In this document: positions 61,401 to 64,000 of the stretch, one piece after another
Layout: each line of letters begins with the position of its first letter
Numbering within the stretch: position 1 is the stretch's first letter
Source of the DNA: Thraustochytrium sp. TN22
Lineage: Eukaryota > Sar > Bigyra > Thraustochytrida > Thraustochytriidae
DNA length: 64,000 bases
Assembly (NCBI GenBank): GCA_013306675.1
Contig: JABLUY010000070.1
Span: forward strand, 83,177 to 147,176
Direction of reading: 5' to 3'
Notes under the pieces: generated by a model
The model's database searches: none
What the model saw: only the letters and a program-made list of their open reading frames with translations
Told to the model about the DNA's origin: nothing
Position numbers and translations under genes: made by a program

Positions 61401-63695
61401 AGTTCCGTGGCCATGGTGGAGGTTGCGAGCCAAGTCGAGCTCTTCGTCACCTCTGGCGGCGCTGTCGAGGACGCCAACCTGGACCCAGACTTTATCGCCC
61501 AGCACCGCACAGTGCGCGCGCTGGCTGTGGCCGCAGAGGCCAAGCGGGCCGAAGCGGTGCGTCTGGAGGACCTGCGTCACGTGCACAGCCCGGCCCTACC
61601 CGCGGCATTGGCAGGCGTGCTGCAGTTCCTCGGCGTCTGGCTTATCTTCTTTGAGATGGCCGCCGCCATTCTGCCGGCCTATCACTACGGCTACTGGGTG
61701 CGCTTTGAGAGCGGCCTTGGCGAACCTTGGGTTTCCTACCGCGTGATGGGCTCCCTCACAATGTTTGGGCTCCTTGTGCCATTGGTCATCCCAGTCTGGG
61801 TGCTCAGCTTTTCGGGGCTGGTCGTGCTCACCAAGTGGCTTGTGGTGAGCCGCTGGACACCGTGCAAGGTGGAAATCAATTCTCTGCCATACCTGCGCTG
61901 GTGGCTCGTGGACCGCCTGACACACATGTGGGAGGGCACGGTGGGTCGATGGATCGTCAACACGCCCATGCTGAACGTCTTCTACATCTGCATGGGCGGC
62001 AGCGTTGCGCTCTCGGCCAAGATCAAGCTGCTTCTGCGCGACCTGGACCTTGTGACCATCGGGCCTAGTGCCGTCATCAAGGGCGATCTCGTGTGCCGCG
62101 CCTTTGACGCCAAGGAGCGCACCCTGCGCTTCCGCCGCGTGCGTGTCGGTGCGGCCAGCGAGCTGCGGTCGGGATCCATCGTCATGTTGGGCGCCAACAT
62201 CGGCCGCGGCGCGCAGGTTGCCGCGCTCGACGTTGTGCGCGAGGGCTCCCAGGTCACGAAAGGCGATCTGCTTGCAGATCTCCCTCCGACCTCGGCGTGT
62301 GCCGGGGCATTCTTGGAGCTCGTGGCCAAGTCCTCGATCATCTGCACCATTTTGGTGATCTTCTTTAATGTCTCGGTGGTGAACGTACTCTTGTGGAACG
62401 CCTGCGGCTACCCGGAGGGCTTTCGCTACGCGGACCTCGTGTACTGGACGACCTCGTACTTTGTCACGGCCTGCTGCATGTCCTTTGTCGCGGTCGCGCT
62501 CAAGTGGATTCTGGTGGGCCGCCTGCGCGCGGGCCCGGTTGCGCCCAGCGCCATTCGCGGGTTGCGACACTGGGCGGCCGACTACCTCTGGTCATTGCTC
62601 TGGGCAACCTGGATGATCTACTTTGCGGAGTCGCGCTCCGTCCTGCTATACCTGCGCGCGCTGGGCGCCTCGCTCGGCCGCTACGTCTTCCTCTCCGACG
62701 CCACGTTTATTTCTCCGTCTAATGCCGACATGGTCGTCATGAATGACGGCTCCATGGCGAGTCTCATCTTCGTCGAGACCGAGGCCAGCGGTCAGCGAGG
62801 CCAGGTGCAGATTGGCACGCAGTGCGAGGTCGGCCTCTTTGCGGTTGTCGGATTTGGCAGCACGATGCAGCCACACTCGAGCCTTGCCACGCTCAGTACC
62901 TTGATGCAGGGCGAGGTGCTGCCTTCAGGGCACCGCAAGTTTCGCGGCGCCACCTTTCCGGTGGCTAGCAAGGACCAACACAACCTCACTCCGCCCTGGA
63001 GCCTTGCCGAGGAGGCCGCGCTGCTCGTCTTTCGCGCAGTCGTTCTCGCAACCATCGTCGCCTCCTTCATCCCGGCCTACGAATTCGCCAACTTTGTGCT
63101 CTTCAACGCTGGTGTGCAGCGCGACGTGGCCATTCTTCTTCTCGCCGTCAGCTTATGGCTGGCGCTCTTGGGCATGGCCATCGCACAGCGCCTCCTCGCA
63201 CTCGTGGTTCTCGGCCCATGGCACAACCTGAACGCCGTTCCCACGCGCATCAGCATGTACTGCTCGTACCAGGTCTTTACAGTGCAGCTTGAAAAGCTCC
63301 TGCTTCCCGCGCTGCACGCCTCGCCCATGTACAACATGCACGCGCGATTCATGGGCGCCCGCGTGGGGCCGGGCGCCGTTCTCAACTCCAGCTTTGTGCG
63401 CGAGCACCAGCTCCTCTCGATCGGCGACGGTGCCATCCTGGACGCCGGCGCTTTCCTCACTGCGCATCAGTTCACCAACGGCGGCTTTGAGGTTGGGCCC
63501 TCACATGTCGGTGCTTATGCGCTGCTGCAGCCCGGCTCCGCTTGTCTTTCGAACGCCAGCGTGCCGCCGCGGTCGGTCATCCATCCACGCGCCTTTGCGC
63601 AGCAGGTCTCGCGCGCTCGCCACAGCGAGTCAACGTCCGCCAAGGTCACCGACAAGCTTGCCGTTGACATGCCGCAGGGCAATGACCTCGTCTGA
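58422..63695 (+). CDS. Fatty-acyl-AMP ligase, carrier and membrane acyltransferase-like fusion
   Basis: 1757 residues, single exon, ATG 58422 (MSIGEEVMRLGEEQPN). Residues 1-590 form a fatty-acyl-AMP ligase-type adenylation domain: FSSGSTGDPKGV (168-179), PFYHDMGLVG (about 209-218), RTGDMGF near 435, GRNVFPQDVEATVD and the A10-type PKTTSGKIRR (542-551). Residues about 600-960 are an all-helical region I do not recognise. A carrier domain follows with DDDLFESGMSSVAMVEV, where Ser995 is the likely phosphopantetheine site. From about 1063 there are six or so membrane helices alternating with left-handed beta-helix (hexapeptide) segments, the last at about 1630-1720 (GARVGPGAVLNSSFVREH, IGDGAILDAGAFLTAHQF). 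This back half resembles epsilon-poly-lysine synthetase-type (Pls) enzymes. It likely activates a fatty acid, loads it on the carrier and transfers it at a membrane. Substrate and acceptor are unknown. Confidence 0.9.
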   Translation: MSIGEEVMRLGEEQPNRRLFVWLDDKGREAATLSRGELVAKALGVAHMMGVMWGLHRGDMVLLVFFPGTDFIVAMMACLLGGFVAVPVYPPDPNNPKVGLLKMAKAVEATALKHVLSHTSFLRARRLVIGASKFPAGLRWHDMRKAKAAPRNMLPPPPPPETVAFVQFSSGSTGDPKGVCVTHGNLNANIASIKAAMQISEDSVGVTWVPFYHDMGLVGAILTNINAGALMVAMSPMSFLRSPLVWLRAVSDYGGTMTCAPNFAYELAARKISAEQRAQLDLTRCTRYSNGAEPVRWETLQRFVDAFGGQGVRMEYMDPFYGIAENVVLLSTHQPPRAPLVIRLRSDFARLPGSRIELAARADADALALVGNGEPGPGITIRVVHPDTRQPVPRDHLGELWVTGPSKVSTYLGRPDVSKDQLNAELASPDGKTYLRTGDMGFIHQGEVFVCGRIKDMLIVRGRNVFPQDVEATVDACSADIRPGCSAAFCLEGSEDVVVVAEVRDAKTKNAAHLADAVRAAVAGDHGFSPLAVVLIKPRTVPKTTSGKIRRRATHDAYVQGQLAVVARSDNSRAADVTAVDLAPLWQLIETAVALDLFTNPAQMELLMDEFHLDSSTPGMEGLEEYLEQPVALSPFLERLRSALEAMPLFAGFLVQLLPADAEQRLRQSGDSPRGLLSFLLLVDFLVDALGDPAVFEAVMPQVVERIMGAYKGIDTRTWFGIVKPGFLVHCARRCLQASSRGEGMWDFRPSMLGLNVLVAAAAEVFDAPSATRPTPSAVLGVALNELCIAECAPKIDPRVYVEAYCLWNLTFLESNRPNKVAALDRAFQLILLAPNVLRATSLSELAFRRVMSLLLVIGAESSHVFRATWTLDVALLDGSKMQKACLRVVQDLGVPYAEDAARNLGLRYGPSEMAATAGSVIARCDQVLTTILAEKIAEDLFADVWTDFQEQTATVSVGTTPEERLDWLLRSARRSVGNAVLGPDDDLFESGMSSVAMVEVASQVELFVTSGGAVEDANLDPDFIAQHRTVRALAVAAEAKRAEAVRLEDLRHVHSPALPAALAGVLQFLGVWLIFFEMAAAILPAYHYGYWVRFESGLGEPWVSYRVMGSLTMFGLLVPLVIPVWVLSFSGLVVLTKWLVVSRWTPCKVEINSLPYLRWWLVDRLTHMWEGTVGRWIVNTPMLNVFYICMGGSVALSAKIKLLLRDLDLVTIGPSAVIKGDLVCRAFDAKERTLRFRRVRVGAASELRSGSIVMLGANIGRGAQVAALDVVREGSQVTKGDLLADLPPTSACAGAFLELVAKSSIICTILVIFFNVSVVNVLLWNACGYPEGFRYADLVYWTTSYFVTACCMSFVAVALKWILVGRLRAGPVAPSAIRGLRHWAADYLWSLLWATWMIYFAESRSVLLYLRALGASLGRYVFLSDATFISPSNADMVVMNDGSMASLIFVETEASGQRGQVQIGTQCEVGLFAVVGFGSTMQPHSSLATLSTLMQGEVLPSGHRKFRGATFPVASKDQHNLTPPWSLAEEAALLVFRAVVLATIVASFIPAYEFANFVLFNAGVQRDVAILLLAVSLWLALLGMAIAQRLLALVVLGPWHNLNAVPTRISMYCSYQVFTVQLEKLLLPALHASPMYNMHARFMGARVGPGAVLNSSFVREHQLLSIGDGAILDAGAFLTAHQFTNGGFEVGPSHVGAYALLQPGSACLSNASVPPRSVIHPRAFAQQVSRARHSESTSAKVTDKLAVDMPQGNDLV

Positions 63696-63937
63696 TTGAT
63701 GGCTGCAAGCTAGCTTGCAAGAAACCAAGGACAAGGGACGTTAATTTTGTGCAAAGATGATCGCCAGCGCGCGGTGGCGTCGCGACGTCGCTCGAGGTGT
63801 CAGCGCGCGTTGTAGAGCCCCTTTCCGCAGGTAGCAAGCAGCTTTGATCGTGCAGAAGGCGCGTCTGACAAGTTCGTAGGTCACTCGCCAACTGACCCCG
63901 GCCGCGGTCCCAAGGTCCTGTGCGGAGCACGTGCGCG
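63696..63937. other. Short convergent gap
   Basis: Between the end of the ligase fusion gene and the 3' end of a minus-strand gene. A gctagcttgca dyad lies near 63707-63718. Nothing else was seen. Confidence 0.5.
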
Positions 63938-64000
63938 CTAGAGCGCGAGCTCGCGTTTGGCCGCCTTGGCGAGCACCTCTTGGGCCTTCTCCTCCAGCCG
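63938..64000 (-). CDS. 3' end of a minus-strand gene, cut by the window edge
   Basis: The last 20 codons and a TAG stop (63938-63940) read RLEEKAQEVLAKAAKRELAL, a charged helical C-terminus with the codon style of the neighbours. The frame is open to the window end. It is too short to identify, and chance cannot be excluded. Confidence 0.45.
   Translation of the reverse strand, partial: RLEEKAQEVLAKAAKRELAL

Overview
This is nuclear DNA of a very GC-rich microbial eukaryote. The evidence seen is: GT-AG introns in phase 2, a sorting nexin, a polycystin-type channel, a four-RRM protein, polyglutamine and polyhistidine tracts, tRNA genes with pol III oligo-T stops, and large intron-free genes separated by short CG-rich satellites. 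This combination fits an intron-poor heterotrophic stramenopile such as a thraustochytrid (Labyrinthulea). That placement is inference; nothing in the window proves it.

Layout. 1-16 kb: a secreted LRR-like protein (+), a protein with a cysteine-free U-box-like segment (-), three near-identical tRNA-Ala(AGC) cassettes, an unrecognised protein (+), a four-RRM RNA-binding protein (-), two families of decayed repeats, and a broken LRR gene (-). 16-25 kb: the two halves of glutamate synthase (GOGAT) as separate adjacent genes on +. 26-57 kb: ten consecutive genes, all on -: a fibro-slime/lectin type I membrane protein, an ankyrin-polycystin cation channel, an EH-PX-BAR sorting nexin, a DUF389 membrane protein, two tandem secreted cysteine-rich repeat proteins, an LRR-ROC-COR-TIR protein, and three LRR proteins sharing an unnamed C-terminal domain. 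58-64 kb: a 1757-residue fatty-acyl-AMP ligase, carrier and membrane-acyltransferase fusion (+), then the tail of a further gene (-).

The most unusual part is the 48-57 kb cluster. I rebuilt four complete gene models there with 29 introns. Every intron is GT-AG and phase 2, most are 53-90 bases, and nearly every LRR is one exon of 81-93 bases. All other protein genes in the window read as single exons. The cluster joins an NLR-like protein (LRR sensor, ROC GTPase, COR, C-terminal TIR with the NADase glutamate in place) to three LRR-only companions that end in a shared coiled domain. A decayed relative lies 35 kb away. It looks like a protist innate-recognition locus with an exon-per-repeat structure suited to gain and loss of repeats; that role is inference.

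Other points: the split GOGAT resembles the halves of the fused eukaryotic enzyme and keeps the same short linker motif on both sides of the break; the ankyrin-polycystin channel keeps the LGD selectivity filter; and the acyl-AMP ligase fusion resembles epsilon-poly-lysine-synthetase-like enzymes with a lipid-type activating domain.
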